A stretch of DNA of 64,000 bases from UBA5486 sp036744795 (GCA_036744795.1 DAIOHK010000011.1:3976-67975), one strand, 5' to 3'. Shown: positions 1 through 9,220, counted from the first letter of the stretch. Notes: generated by a model not told the origin, from the sequence alone. Program-made: numbers and translations.

Positions 1-1203
1 ATTAGCATTATATAAATCCCGCCAGAAAACTACCGGATACCCATGTTCCCTGGTTAAAATATAAGCATAGGACTGACATTTCCGCTTGAAAATTGGAGCG
101 CTGTTCAACCCATCTCTAAAGGTATCATGATTATCCACAAAGGTTACCGCCTGCGTAGGTTTTTTATTTACCAGCCCGGCATTACCCAGATTAGCCATGT
201 TAATCCGTCCATCTCTCATCAGTTCCATTTGGCTCCGTAGTGGAAAATCAAATAGCTTTATTTCTTGATCTTTCAAAGCCTCTAAATAAAATTGGAGACT
301 CATTGTATTGGTATACCAGGCTTCACCCATTATAAATAGTTCTTTTTCTGTACAGGCCCGGATCTCTTTAAGCCATTTCTTCACAAATTCCGTATCAACA
401 TGTTTAACCGCATCAAGACGAAATCCATCCACTCCGATCTCCTGAACCAACCATTTACCCCAGGCGATTATCTCTTCAACTACCTTTTCATTCTGATAAT
501 CCACATCACAACCCAGTAAATAATCCTTATCAAATGACCGATCCCAGTTCTTACCATGAAAAAGGGTAGGCCCAATTACTCTACCTGTAGCATCAACATC
601 AATCCCATCAAAGCACTGCCAATTCCAGCCCCACTCCTTGGCTTTATCGTAATATTTATTCCGACCTTTCATCCCGGAGAAGAGAGTCCAGGCTTCCATT
701 GTACCTCCCCCAACAAGAGGTACCTCTTCCTTAAAATCCGCACCAATTCGCTGATTAAATACGGCATCATAATAGACACTTATTCCATATTGGTGAAGGG
801 TATCGATGGCCTTTTGCAGCTCTTTTTTAGTGCCATATTTGGTTCTAACCGTACCTTTCTGGTTAAATTCCCCCAAATCCCAAGGATCATAAACACCATA
901 ACCTACATCACTGATACTTGTGCCTTTACTAGCCGGGGGTAACCATAAACTGGTGAAACCTAAATCAGCAAATTCCGGAGCACGCTTGGCCAGTAACCGC
1001 CAGAGATCTTTCTCCTCTGGATACTTTGCAGCAAATTCACCTGTTCCCATCTCCCAGTAAAATGCCTGCAAGATAAGGGGGTTCTGCACTTTTGGTTCCG
1101 AATATTTTTCCTTAGTAGCATGTATAATTCCATTTAAAGTAATGACCAGTATCAAAGTGAAAAATAATAATATTCCTTTTTGCCTGGTTCTTCTCTGCAG
1201 CAT
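1..1203 (-). CDS. Secreted alpha-amylase, GH13 family (3' end outside window)
   Basis: Endo-acting alpha-1,4-glucan hydrolase, expected outside the cytoplasmic membrane. The frame is open from an ATG at 1201-1203 to the window edge, giving 401 residues of an incomplete protein. An N-terminal signal peptide (basic start MLQRRTRQK, then a hydrophobic run) is followed by the GH13 barrel. Conserved regions seen: DAVFNQR near residue 147 (region I), GFRLDAVKH near 260 (region II, nucleophile Asp), GEAW near 292 (region III, acid/base Glu) and FVDNHDT near 357 (region IV). The spacing resembles liquefying bacterial amylases (GH13_5-like); the subfamily is an inference. A good ribosome site (AAAGGAGGTG) precedes the start. 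It is the last visible gene of the glucan locus and follows the lipoprotein gene across a strong hairpin. Confidence 0.9.
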   Translation of the reverse strand, partial: MLQRRTRQKGILLFFTLILVITLNGIIHATKEKYSEPKVQNPLILQAFYWEMGTGEFAAKYPEEKDLWRLLAKRAPEFADLGFTSLWLPPASKGTSISDVGYGVYDPWDLGEFNQKGTVRTKYGTKKELQKAIDTLHQYGISVYYDAVFNQRIGADFKEEVPLVGGGTMEAWTLFSGMKGRNKYYDKAKEWGWNWQCFDGIDVDATGRVIGPTLFHGKNWDRSFDKDYLLGCDVDYQNEKVVEEIIAWGKWLVQEIGVDGFRLDAVKHVDTEFVKKWLKEIRACTEKELFIMGEAWYTNTMSLQFYLEALKDQEIKLFDFPLRSQMELMRDGRINMANLGNAGLVNKKPTQAVTFVDNHDTFRDGLNSAPIFKRKCQSYAYILTREHGYPVVFWRDLYNAN

Positions 1204-1249
1204 CTGTGCACCTCCTTTTATACGAATAAAACTGCCAAGCCTTTATCTT

Positions 1250-1282
1250 GGTACTCCCCGGGTATTAAACCGGGGGAGTACC
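1250..1282 (-). other. Intercistronic hairpin between lipoprotein and amylase genes
   Basis: GGTACTCCCCGG and CCGGGGGAGTACC form a 12-bp stem with one bulge around a short AT loop. On the minus strand the hairpin is not followed by a T run, so it is not a classic terminator. In the middle of an operon such hairpins usually protect the 3' end of the upstream message or mark a processing site; that role is inferred. Confidence 0.6.
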
Positions 1283-1297
1283 GATATCTTTCACTTT

Positions 1298-2269
1298 TTA
1301 GAAGTCCTTTGTTACTACTTCGGGATTTTGTCCTATTGCATAGTCGTCTCCAAATCCGCCTACACCAGTAGAGCCTACCCAAATTGAACCATTAACGACA
1401 AATTTGAAATTTGTTCCTTCTTCTGCCTCAAAATATCCAACCCAAGTGTCATCAGCTTGTTTTACTAGTGTATGATAAGGAATACCTTCACCCCACCAGG
1501 TAGGACCGTCTACTTCACCAAATCCTCCGGCCAGGGAAACCGTTTCAATTGGGTTTTCTCCTAGCGCTTCTGGTAAACCTGTTACCCCTACAGGATTAAA
1601 AATAAACTGCCAGGCTTCTACAGGAGCTACTACTGCATCATTAGTACCAATTGTAATGTTACCGTCATCGTCACCTATATCGTTTCCATCTCCCCAGTCA
1701 GTACTATCATACATAAACTTAAACATTTCACCCTCTGCTACATTGAAGACTGCTGACCAGGTACCATCCGACTTCTTAATTAAGGGAAAACCCATATTAT
1801 CCGCCGTCCAGCCATTTATTGTTCCTACCAAATGAACCTGGTTCTCAACTGTTACCCCATAAGTCTCAGGATTAAAGATAAACTTCCAGGCATTAAATGG
1901 CAGTTTTTTTAATACTACCTTAGGTTCGAGGACGGTTGTTTTATTGATATCTACAACTTTAACTTCTAAGGTCTCAGCAAATTTACCAGCTTTTATATAG
2001 ACATCGTAAGTACCTGTCTTTAAAACAAAAGTTTCTCCTAAGCTCTTTTCATCCGAGCCAATTTTAACTGTCGCTGCTTCTAAATCTTCCGCTGCTATTT
2101 CATATTCTTCAGCTTCATTTTCTTCCGCATCCGGATCTCCATATCGGGTTAAATTGGTGCCTTTAACAATCAGTTCACTAAAACCATATTTATTACTTAA
2201 GCCTACATTACAACCGGTCACGGTAAGAACAAGCATTGTAATTAGCAATAAACCAATCAGTTTCTTCAC
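1298..2269 (-). CDS. Lipoprotein with two tandem starch-binding-like modules
   Basis: Predicted surface or periplasmic glucan-binding lipoprotein of 323 residues, starting at GTG (2267-2269). A type II signal peptide ends in the lipobox LTVTGC, with the lipidated Cys at residue 20. A linker-like acidic segment (about 30-105) leads into two related modules at about 105-205 and 215-320. Each opens with a W-K/Q-FIFNP motif, then V.L.G.....W, then a DGTW or DDTW turn and a G..FKF motif, as in CBM48/AMPK-beta or SusE/SusF-type starch-binding folds. The same pattern recurs in the middle of the outer-membrane protein encoded just upstream. No catalytic residues are seen. Its place between a barrel protein and secreted amylases points to substrate capture. 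The exact CBM family cannot be assigned by eye. Confidence 0.75.
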   Translation of the reverse strand: MKKLIGLLLITMLVLTVTGCNVGLSNKYGFSELIVKGTNLTRYGDPDAEENEAEEYEIAAEDLEAATVKIGSDEKSLGETFVLKTGTYDVYIKAGKFAETLEVKVVDINKTTVLEPKVVLKKLPFNAWKFIFNPETYGVTVENQVHLVGTINGWTADNMGFPLIKKSDGTWSAVFNVAEGEMFKFMYDSTDWGDGNDIGDDDGNITIGTNDAVVAPVEAWQFIFNPVGVTGLPEALGENPIETVSLAGGFGEVDGPTWWGEGIPYHTLVKQADDTWVGYFEAEEGTNFKFVVNGSIWVGSTGVGGFGDDYAIGQNPEVVTKDF

Positions 2270-2296
2270 AAAAATCCCTCCTAAAAAGGTATTTTT

Positions 2297-2324
2297 GAAT
2301 AGAGGGTACTAATACCCCCTATTC
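2297..2324 (-). other. Intercistronic hairpin between barrel protein and lipoprotein genes
   Basis: GAATAG-A-GGGTA and TACCC-C-CTATTC pair around a CTAA loop with one internal mismatch. It lies just after the barrel-protein stop codon and just before the lipoprotein ribosome site. There is no strong T run on the minus strand. Likely an mRNA stabilising or partial attenuation hairpin (inference). Confidence 0.5.
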
Positions 2325-2327
2325 ATT

Positions 2328-4955
2328 TTAGAACAAAGTTTCTAATTTTAAGCTAATGCACTCCTGAGAGCTATGATCAGGATGTTTTGCATTATATGAA
2401 GCTTTCAAGGTTGTATAATTATTTAGCGGCTGAGCCATTTCAAACTTAATTGCATTATCCTCATACTTAGAGATTTCGTTATGACTTAAATCATAGATTA
2501 GGCTCAAATCCGTTCTGAGTCCAAAACCAAATTCATAGCCAACAGAAAAGGAAATTAATGTATACCAGTCGATGTAACTCATACTATCTGCATGATAATA
2601 TTTTTCATCTTTTCCAAGATCATCCGGTCTTTCATTATAAACCGAGTCTTCCATCTTCTGGCTTTCACCACTAACTTTCAGTGCAAAGCCTTCTAATTGC
2701 GGAAGAACAAACTTGGTCTCGGCGTATATTTTTTGAGCCCAGTCATTATCATCATCTTTATACCAGCTGTGATCAATGATTCCACCTTTGTCATATTCAT
2801 AATTAACCAGTATGTGGGTTAGGTAATCTTGGATAAAAGGTAGATGGTGAACTTTTCCTTCGACAAAGAATCTCGGTAGTCTCTGTTCATCATCAAACTT
2901 ATCACCCAATTTATAGTCGACATTTCCTTTAATATAGGCAATCTGTTCAAGCGGAATATTTAATTCTACCTCGCCAAAAAGATTAACTACATCAAAGTCG
3001 CCAATTTTATTTGTATACTGCACATTTGTTAATACGTAGTTTAACGGACCAATGGGTTTGGTTTTTCCTTCAAAGAATACCCGGTTATATTCCATTACCT
3101 TGTTATCTTTTAGAATGCTTTCAGTGAATTCCCAGCCATCGGTAATATCTTGTCTTTCAACATTACCTTTAACATAATCAATAAAATTGACGGGTTGCGG
3201 GAAATCAAAGCCCAGGGTTGCACCATACCCAGATTTATCAGTCTCTTCATAAAACATCTTATAGTTTCCATCTAAGGTTAGCTTCAGATCATTTTCCATT
3301 GGATAAAGATAAGTGTTAAGATAGATATCATGGACTCCGCTATCTTTAACTTTAAAGAGCTCATCAGCTGCTACCGGTAAGTAGGCACCATTCGATAACC
3401 CTTTATAACCAACGGTAAGATCAAATTTATAGGCTTGCTTGCCTACTTTAAAGCTTCTTCTGGCATCAAAGATCCTATAATTAATCTCTGCCAGATAAGC
3501 TTGGCCATCATGTTTGATTGGAATATCCTCACTGGTCTGTCCAACAATCAGGTTATCTCCGCCACCTACTTCTCCATTCATCCCGCATTCATGACCTGCA
3601 GCCCAGCTATTAGCATCAAAGATGAATTTAAAGCCCTCACCTGCATCAATACTTGTTTTAGGAATAGATACTTTCCATAAACCTGGTTCATCTTCTGTCA
3701 AGGAATAAGTTTTATCTGCAGGATCCCACACTGCAGCACCAGCTTTAAAACCACCCACTACGTGGACTTCTTCAATGGTGTAAGGATCTTTAATATCTTC
3801 AATATCGGGATACTCTTCCACATTGAAGATAAATAACCAGTTATCCCCATCATCATAAGCACCAGTTATACTCTCACAAATATCCCCAGTTGGTATCAGA
3901 CCATATTCGCCTCTCAGAGTCAGATTATCAAAGATTTCATACTCACCAAAAACAGCTGCTGCTCCGGTTAAATCTTTTACTTCGCCAAGCACTACCGGTT
4001 GATAAACTAGACCTGTAACCCCGGCTTTACCTTTTACTTTTCCGGTAACAGAATGTCTGAAATCCTTTTGGAAGTTTAGATTACCAAAATATTTGCGAGT
4101 CTTTTTGGTACTGGTGATGTCAGAGGTATATTCCGTAATATTAAAATGATAATTATAATCATCTAAAATACCGATTCCGGGTGTAATTTTAATTCTTAAG
4201 CTCTCACCAGCATCATTAATATTATAATTATCCCGATCATCCTTTGAGGTCTGAGCATCAACCAGTTTCAGATAATCAAAGGAATTGGTATCATCAACCA
4301 TATTTACCTGTAATGAAGTATTCGCATACTTTTGTAACAGGGTAGCATACATTTTATTAATATGGATTTCGTCAATAGATGGGAATTCCAGGTAGCTATC
4401 GGGCTTTTCTATATCCTTAGTATTATTCTCAGCTGTAATCTCCGCCATATAATCAAAGCGATCTACCTTTTCCTCATCAATCTCTTCCTGTAATGTACCT
4501 TCAAGCTTTAATTTTATATTGTTATTAAAAGCTATAGGTTGATCTTTTACCAAGATTATTTCATTATTCATTTCACCCTTTAGTCCCGTCTCGCCTTTGA
4601 TCCCGCCTACTGTAATGGCTAAAAGCGAGTTACCAAAGTCTCCTATTGTCTCGGGATTATCCGGGTCTGCTTTCCATTGACCATCAGCATAAAACTTGTA
4701 CTCGTAATTTCCTTTAACTAGTTCGATGGTTTTTTCATAAACACCATCCGCATTTTTTTCCATCAGGTTGTCTGGATTTTTGGTATCCCAGTCATTGAAA
4801 TTTCCAACTAGATATACTTCTTTTGCTGCTGTTTCATATGTAAAAATTACTAAGAATTTACCATTAGGAAGCTGTTCAAATTCATACGCACCCTTAACCG
4901 GAACAGCGATCAAGGCCAAAGCCAGAACCAATAAAACAACTACTTTTTTCTGCAA
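2328..4955 (-). CDS. Outer-membrane beta-barrel-like protein with glycogen-binding modules
   Basis: 875 residues from a TTG start (4953-4955) placed eight bases after AAGGAGG. A signal peptide (MQKKVVVLLVLALALIAVPVKG) precedes a CBM48/AMPK-beta glycogen-binding module at about 24-118, with the typical VYLVGNFNDW, DGVYEKTIEL and YEYKFYADGQW segments. The rest is rich in amphipathic alternating strands and ends ...LKLETLF; a C-terminal aromatic residue is the usual signature of outer-membrane barrels. A second module at about 363-478 (LFIFN, VHVVGGF, PGLWKVSI, FKFIFD) resembles the two modules of the downstream lipoprotein and interrupts the strand-rich region, perhaps as an extracellular loop. 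It sits between pullulanase and starch-binding lipoprotein genes, suggesting binding or passage of maltodextrins at the cell surface. No TonB box or plug domain is seen, so it is not a SusC-type receptor. Confidence 0.7.
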   Translation of the reverse strand: MQKKVVVLLVLALALIAVPVKGAYEFEQLPNGKFLVIFTYETAAKEVYLVGNFNDWDTKNPDNLMEKNADGVYEKTIELVKGNYEYKFYADGQWKADPDNPETIGDFGNSLLAITVGGIKGETGLKGEMNNEIILVKDQPIAFNNNIKLKLEGTLQEEIDEEKVDRFDYMAEITAENNTKDIEKPDSYLEFPSIDEIHINKMYATLLQKYANTSLQVNMVDDTNSFDYLKLVDAQTSKDDRDNYNINDAGESLRIKITPGIGILDDYNYHFNITEYTSDITSTKKTRKYFGNLNFQKDFRHSVTGKVKGKAGVTGLVYQPVVLGEVKDLTGAAAVFGEYEIFDNLTLRGEYGLIPTGDICESITGAYDDGDNWLFIFNVEEYPDIEDIKDPYTIEEVHVVGGFKAGAAVWDPADKTYSLTEDEPGLWKVSIPKTSIDAGEGFKFIFDANSWAAGHECGMNGEVGGGDNLIVGQTSEDIPIKHDGQAYLAEINYRIFDARRSFKVGKQAYKFDLTVGYKGLSNGAYLPVAADELFKVKDSGVHDIYLNTYLYPMENDLKLTLDGNYKMFYEETDKSGYGATLGFDFPQPVNFIDYVKGNVERQDITDGWEFTESILKDNKVMEYNRVFFEGKTKPIGPLNYVLTNVQYTNKIGDFDVVNLFGEVELNIPLEQIAYIKGNVDYKLGDKFDDEQRLPRFFVEGKVHHLPFIQDYLTHILVNYEYDKGGIIDHSWYKDDDNDWAQKIYAETKFVLPQLEGFALKVSGESQKMEDSVYNERPDDLGKDEKYYHADSMSYIDWYTLISFSVGYEFGFGLRTDLSLIYDLSHNEISKYEDNAIKFEMAQPLNNYTTLKASYNAKHPDHSSQECISLKLETLF

Positions 4956-5117
4956 GTTTAATACCTCCTTAAATTTGTTTCTATTTTAAACACGACTAAT
5001 GTTTTTTCGCTTAACACCTCCTTTTTTTCTATATCTTTTTTTGTTCTTTCTTCTAAATAAAATTAAACATCAATGATTCCCGACGATTTAGCATTACGCA
5101 GTTTATCCGGAGGCAAT

Positions 5118-7757
5118 TTACTTTTCTTTCAAAATAACAACGGTTAATGGATCAATTTTTATCATATTCGCCTTTATCCTAACTCCTGAAGCTTTAGATA
5201 CCGGTGTTACGCCTGCCTCATCCGCATCAACAAGAACTACTGCCCCTCTTAAATCCATATCTAACCTAAGCTTTCGCCGCCGGCTGTCGGCATTAATAAA
5301 AACATAGTAGGTCTCACCAGTAGTTGCCTGACAGCTATACGCAATAACTAAATCTATTGACTGTAGATCTGGGCTTTTAATTAATTTTACATTTTCTTTA
5401 ACTAAGCTCTCACTGCCTAGCCGAAAGGCATCAGTCGATCTGCGTAAGGCAATCAGGCCTTTGGTAAATTCCATGGTCTGCCGGTGAATACCATTTGTTG
5501 TCACTTTACCCCAATCAAACATATTAATCGCATCCGAGGAATCGTAGGAATCATGAATAAAGTACGGGTATTTAAATCCATCTACCCTAGTGTATTTGTC
5601 TTCAGGTTTCCCCTCCGTCTGCCACTGCTTTGTCCTCCCATACTCCTGTCCGGCATGTAAAAATGCTATCCCCTGACTGGTTAGGACAATAGCATTACCA
5701 AGACGAATTCTTTTCTGAATTTCAATCTGATTCTTTTTAACGGAAGGATCTTTTTTAATCGAATAAGCGATCACATCATGTAAGGTCAAATTATCGTGGG
5801 CAGCAATATATTGAACAACATCCCCCGGATTATCTGCAGTCATATTCCCCGGTTTCCCTGTTATATTGCTGAATATTTTCAGGATACTTCTTTTACCGCC
5901 GGTAATGAAGCGAGGCTCTCCTTCGCAGCCAAAACCTGATTTAATCTCATTTCTTAACTCATCAGAGAAGCAGGCAACAGTATCGGTTTTTCCCATCCAC
6001 GCTTGATCTGCAGCAACTCTTGGGTCACCATCATCTCCGACATACGTGATCCAACCTTCCCCTATCATCACGATATTTGGATTTAAATTTTTGGCGGCAT
6101 CATACGCCATTTGTATTGTATCTGCATCCAAATCACCCATCAGGTCAAACCTGAATCCATCGACTTTGTATTCATCAACCCAATACGTGATGGAATCAAT
6201 AATCAGCTTTCTTGTCATCGCATGGGTAGAACCAAGCCTTCCCCCACCATAGCTACTCTTAGGTTTCCCTTCAGCATCCATGAAATGATAGTAGCACGGA
6301 AGAATATCCTCAAAGATCTCCATCTTGGCGGTATGATTATAGACCACATCAAGAATTACACCCATCCCTCTTTTATGAATTTCATTAATCAACTCTTTCA
6401 GTTCAGCAATCCTTAATTGAGGATCTGTCGGATCTTCGGAATACATTCCTTCTGGAGTAAAGTAGTTATGGGGGTCATATCCCCAGTTATAATTGTTGTT
6501 TTGGGCTGAATACTCTAACTCTCTTTTCTGGTTTTCAAGCTCATTACCATAGTAATAACTTAAAACCGGAAGAAGTTGGATATGCGTAACCCCCAAGTTT
6601 TTTACGTAATCCAGTTTTTCAATAAATGCCTTGTAAGTGCCAAACTGTGTCTTAGTCTCAAGGGTTGGATCCGAAGTAAAATCCCGGACATGAATTTCCC
6701 AAATAATAGCATCTGTTTTCTTTTCAAAATCTCTGATCTTAGCAAAATTAAGTTCTGGCCCAACTAATGCAGGATCAACAATTGCTCCTTTACCCACCAG
6801 ATCCTTAGAATCATTCGTAAAGGCGCCCATTGATTTTGCATAGGGATCTAGGATCGTTTTAACTTCTTCACCACTAACCACCTGGTACTGATAGAATCGA
6901 CCAAGCCAATCACCCGCTAGTTCCAGTTCCCAAAGACCTTTATCTTTTTTCTCCATTTCTTGAGTCTCATAAGGTTTTTCATCATCCCAATTTTTAAATA
7001 AGATTAATTTGACAGAGGAAGCCAATGGCGCCCAAAGTTTGAAAGTAGTCTTATTTTTTTGATAAATTGCTCCTAATTCTCCATCATAAGCATATTCCTG
7101 ATCAATTACTTCCCACGATAGAGAGGTGAACCCAACCATACTGCCACACTCCACTTTATATGTTTTGTTATAATCAAGTTCTTTTTGAAGAGTTATACTA
7201 TATATTGGCGCTTTTGACATATCCAATTCCGCCAAGGGAATATATTTATATCCATCCCGTATAAAGATTGGCGCTTCAATCGGTGCTCTAAATTCAATCA
7301 ACAAGTTTTTTCTCCCCTGAATAATAGCTCTAACAACTTTATTGCCAGCAAATTTCATTGCTTCCGCCTTGCTTAAATAAGCTTTGGCATCACCCGAAAC
7401 CGCCCATATTTCTCTGTTTTGATCCGGATCAGGATATGACCGGTCTGGATCCGGATCCTTATTATCACCCTGATGGATAATGAAGTTTAAATCGCCCACG
7501 CCTTCATTATAAGGAATGTCCCAGTAAGCCCCATACTCATCAGAACCAGTAATGCCTACTGCTACGCCCCAGTCTACCGGTGGCCCAGCGTAACCTTTAC
7601 CCCATAGATGTAAACCCCATCCCTCATATTGATGATCAAAACGAAAGTAATGAAGTCTAACATATCCGGCAGGAACTTCTCCTGCCTTAGAACCAAAGCA
7701 AAAGATAAATAATAGGGTAGCAGTTAGCAAAAGAATAAACATCATTTGTCTTCTCAT
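5118..7757 (-). CDS. pulA: Secreted type I pullulanase (CBM41, CBM48, GH13)
   Basis: Debranching enzyme that hydrolyses alpha-1,6 links in pullulan and branched glucans; 879 residues, within the usual range. A signal peptide (about 1-26) leads into an N-terminal pullulanase-associated CBM41 domain (about 30-135, LHYFRFD...GWGLHLWG), a CBM48-like domain (about 230-320) and the GH13 barrel. The type I hallmark YNWGYDP is near residue 424. Other regions: DVVYNHT near 472, GFRFDLMGD near 536, IGEGW near 566 and YIAAHDN near 651. The signal peptide contains a Cys (FIFC) but the context is not a proper lipobox. It is the first gene of the leftward glucan locus. The upstream intergenic region carries LacI-type palindromes, one about 20 bp before the start codon, which suggests carbon-source control. 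Confidence 0.93.
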   Translation of the reverse strand: MRRQMMFILLLTATLLFIFCFGSKAGEVPAGYVRLHYFRFDHQYEGWGLHLWGKGYAGPPVDWGVAVGITGSDEYGAYWDIPYNEGVGDLNFIIHQGDNKDPDPDRSYPDPDQNREIWAVSGDAKAYLSKAEAMKFAGNKVVRAIIQGRKNLLIEFRAPIEAPIFIRDGYKYIPLAELDMSKAPIYSITLQKELDYNKTYKVECGSMVGFTSLSWEVIDQEYAYDGELGAIYQKNKTTFKLWAPLASSVKLILFKNWDDEKPYETQEMEKKDKGLWELELAGDWLGRFYQYQVVSGEEVKTILDPYAKSMGAFTNDSKDLVGKGAIVDPALVGPELNFAKIRDFEKKTDAIIWEIHVRDFTSDPTLETKTQFGTYKAFIEKLDYVKNLGVTHIQLLPVLSYYYGNELENQKRELEYSAQNNNYNWGYDPHNYFTPEGMYSEDPTDPQLRIAELKELINEIHKRGMGVILDVVYNHTAKMEIFEDILPCYYHFMDAEGKPKSSYGGGRLGSTHAMTRKLIIDSITYWVDEYKVDGFRFDLMGDLDADTIQMAYDAAKNLNPNIVMIGEGWITYVGDDGDPRVAADQAWMGKTDTVACFSDELRNEIKSGFGCEGEPRFITGGKRSILKIFSNITGKPGNMTADNPGDVVQYIAAHDNLTLHDVIAYSIKKDPSVKKNQIEIQKRIRLGNAIVLTSQGIAFLHAGQEYGRTKQWQTEGKPEDKYTRVDGFKYPYFIHDSYDSSDAINMFDWGKVTTNGIHRQTMEFTKGLIALRRSTDAFRLGSESLVKENVKLIKSPDLQSIDLVIAYSCQATTGETYYVFINADSRRRKLRLDMDLRGAVVLVDADEAGVTPVSKASGVRIKANMIKIDPLTVVILKEK

Positions 7758-7775
7758 TAAAATACCTCCTCGTTA

Positions 7776-7790
7776 TGCAACCGTTTGCAC
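7776..7790. promoter_or_regulatory. LacI/CcpA-type operator before pulA
   Basis: TGCAACCGTTTGCA is a 14-bp near-perfect palindrome around a central CG, about 20 bp upstream of the pullulanase start. Position is certain to about one base. Confidence 0.55.
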
Positions 7791-8112
7791 ATTTAAGCAA
7801 AATAAAACAACTATATATCATAACTAGCTGTAATCTTACTTTGTCGCTTAAAAATATTAGTACTTTACATCTACCAGATCACGCGTAATAAAGCTTTTTT
7901 TACTTAAGGAATTTCATAATTATTTTATTTTAGATTTAATCACGATATATTATTAAATAGAACATTGAGATAACTATGCAATTCTCGCAACCGTTCTACC
8001 AACTATTTTGTTTCATCAGTTTGATTAATCCATAATATTATATTTTTGATTTTTCTTTCAAACTAATAATAATTGTTTTTCGTATTTATTTTTCTATTGA
8101 AACTATTTGTTT

Positions 8113-8122
8113 CAAACGTTTG
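8113..8122. promoter_or_regulatory. LacI-type palindrome CAAACGTTTG
   Basis: Perfect 10-bp palindrome with the same CG core as the site next to the pullulanase gene. Confidence 0.4.
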
Positions 8123-8337
8123 TACAATATTCGGTAAATTACTTACCAATATTTACTATTATTATAACCCCGTTTTAACTTATTGTCAAAATATATTTTA
8201 CATATATTTACGATTACTCTTATATGACCAGCTAAATACTGTTATTTATTGTTAATTATATTTTTAATAAAAGCCTTGCTTACCTTTAAACTGTTTCCAA
8301 TTTGTTAATGTCTTACACTGCTTATCAAGAATTTAAT

Positions 8338-8349
8338 GAAAACGTTTTC
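8338..8349. promoter_or_regulatory. cre-like palindrome GAAAACGTTTTC
   Basis: Perfect 12-bp palindrome with CG centre. It lies about 50 bp downstream of the methyltransferase stop on the minus strand and far upstream of the pullulanase gene. Confidence 0.4.
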
Positions 8350-8401
8350 CTTATCAATCAAATATGCTACTTTATCAAAATTTATTTTATCCATTTTCTT
8401 A

Positions 8402-9220
8402 TTAATTTTTACGGAAAATCATAATATTTTGATGCGTAATATTGGGAACAAAACATTTATTAATAGCATAAGGGCGTAAAGGTCTTTGTGTAGCCTGGTT
8501 CCACCATATTCGCATACCTTTCCACATAAATCCAGTTTTTCGTATTACCTCCGCAACTTTTATACTTAATGGGAAATACTCACCATTGATATAACGGTCC
8601 CCGATCAAAATTACCAGGTACCGACGGGGAGCCAGAATTCTATAGGCTTCCTGGGCAAAATTTGCTATTTTTTCTAGATATTCAGAAAAACTCTCTGCAT
8701 TACCTAGATCCTTTTTTTCCCCTGGATTGTACATTGAAAAATTAGTCTCCTGTGTAAAACCAACCCGGTGTTGACAGCCATACGGTGGATCAGTAATAAC
8801 TGCCTTTATGCCATTTGTGGGAATTTTTTGTAACTCTTGAAGGCAATCGCCATGAATCATGGTTCCCTCTATTTTTCTACCCTTTTGGTTTTGAATAAAT
8901 CCTTTTTCTCCTACTGTAAAAGAGTTCTGTATCTCTCTGAAAATCTTAATCCATTCTAAATTTAGCTCAATTCCAACGCCTTTTCGTCCAACTAAAGCTG
9001 CTCCTAATAAGGTACTACCTACACCAGCAAAAGGATCCAGTACTAATTCATCTTGTTTGGTGAAAAAAGTAATTATCTCTGCCATTAACTCGGGCGGCTT
9101 GATTGCTCCATGCTTTTTTCGGAGTCGATGAGTAGGATCCGGCGGGTAATTAGTAGGATAAATAGTATTTGTCCAGTAAAGCCATTCTGATCCGGATAAA
9201 TCATTTAAAGGGTTTCCCAC
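8402..9220 (-). CDS. Orphan DNA methyltransferase (N4-cytosine/N6-adenine type)
   Basis: 272 residues from a GTG start preceded by GGAGG. The S-adenosylmethionine-binding motif DPFAGVGST is near residue 63, and the catalytic motif TDPPYG is near 142, an order found in alpha-type amino-methyltransferases. The upstream KPPELM segment fits motif X. The family transfers a methyl group from S-adenosylmethionine to an exocyclic amino group in DNA. No restriction endonuclease or specificity gene is adjacent, so it looks solitary; a regulatory or protective role is possible. Target base and recognition site cannot be read from sequence. Confidence 0.8.
   Translation of the reverse strand: MGNPLNDLSGSEWLYWTNTIYPTNYPPDPTHRLRKKHGAIKPPELMAEIITFFTKQDELVLDPFAGVGSTLLGAALVGRKGVGIELNLEWIKIFREIQNSFTVGEKGFIQNQKGRKIEGTMIHGDCLQELQKIPTNGIKAVITDPPYGCQHRVGFTQETNFSMYNPGEKKDLGNAESFSEYLEKIANFAQEAYRILAPRRYLVILIGDRYINGEYFPLSIKVAEVIRKTGFMWKGMRIWWNQATQRPLRPYAINKCFVPNITHQNIMIFRKN

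Larger units (their letters stand above)
7758..8401. promoter_or_regulatory. AT-rich upstream control region of the glucan locus
   Basis: About 640 bp without a convincing gene, very AT-rich. It contains LacI/CcpA-type palindromes: TGCAACCGTTTGCA at about 7776-7790, CAAACGTTTG at 8113-8122 and GAAAACGTTTTC at 8338-8349, plus a degenerate GCAACCGTT half at 7987-7995. The central CG with flanking AAA/TTT is the usual core for this repressor family. The site nearest the pullulanase start would lie in the leader, where a bound repressor could block transcription. A 60-codon plus-strand frame here has no coding support. Confidence 0.55.

Noticed and set aside
1250..1282. Hairpin as rho-independent terminator between lipoprotein and amylase
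   Set aside because: The T-rich side is on the plus strand, where there is no gene; the minus-strand side lacks a T run.
5118..7757. Pullulanase as a lipoprotein
   Set aside because: The Cys in FIFC lies in a signal peptide but without the small residues required before a lipobox Cys.
8073..8255. 60-residue plus-strand gene in the region upstream of pulA
   Set aside because: Low-complexity AT-rich translation without ribosome site; overlaps an operator-like palindrome.
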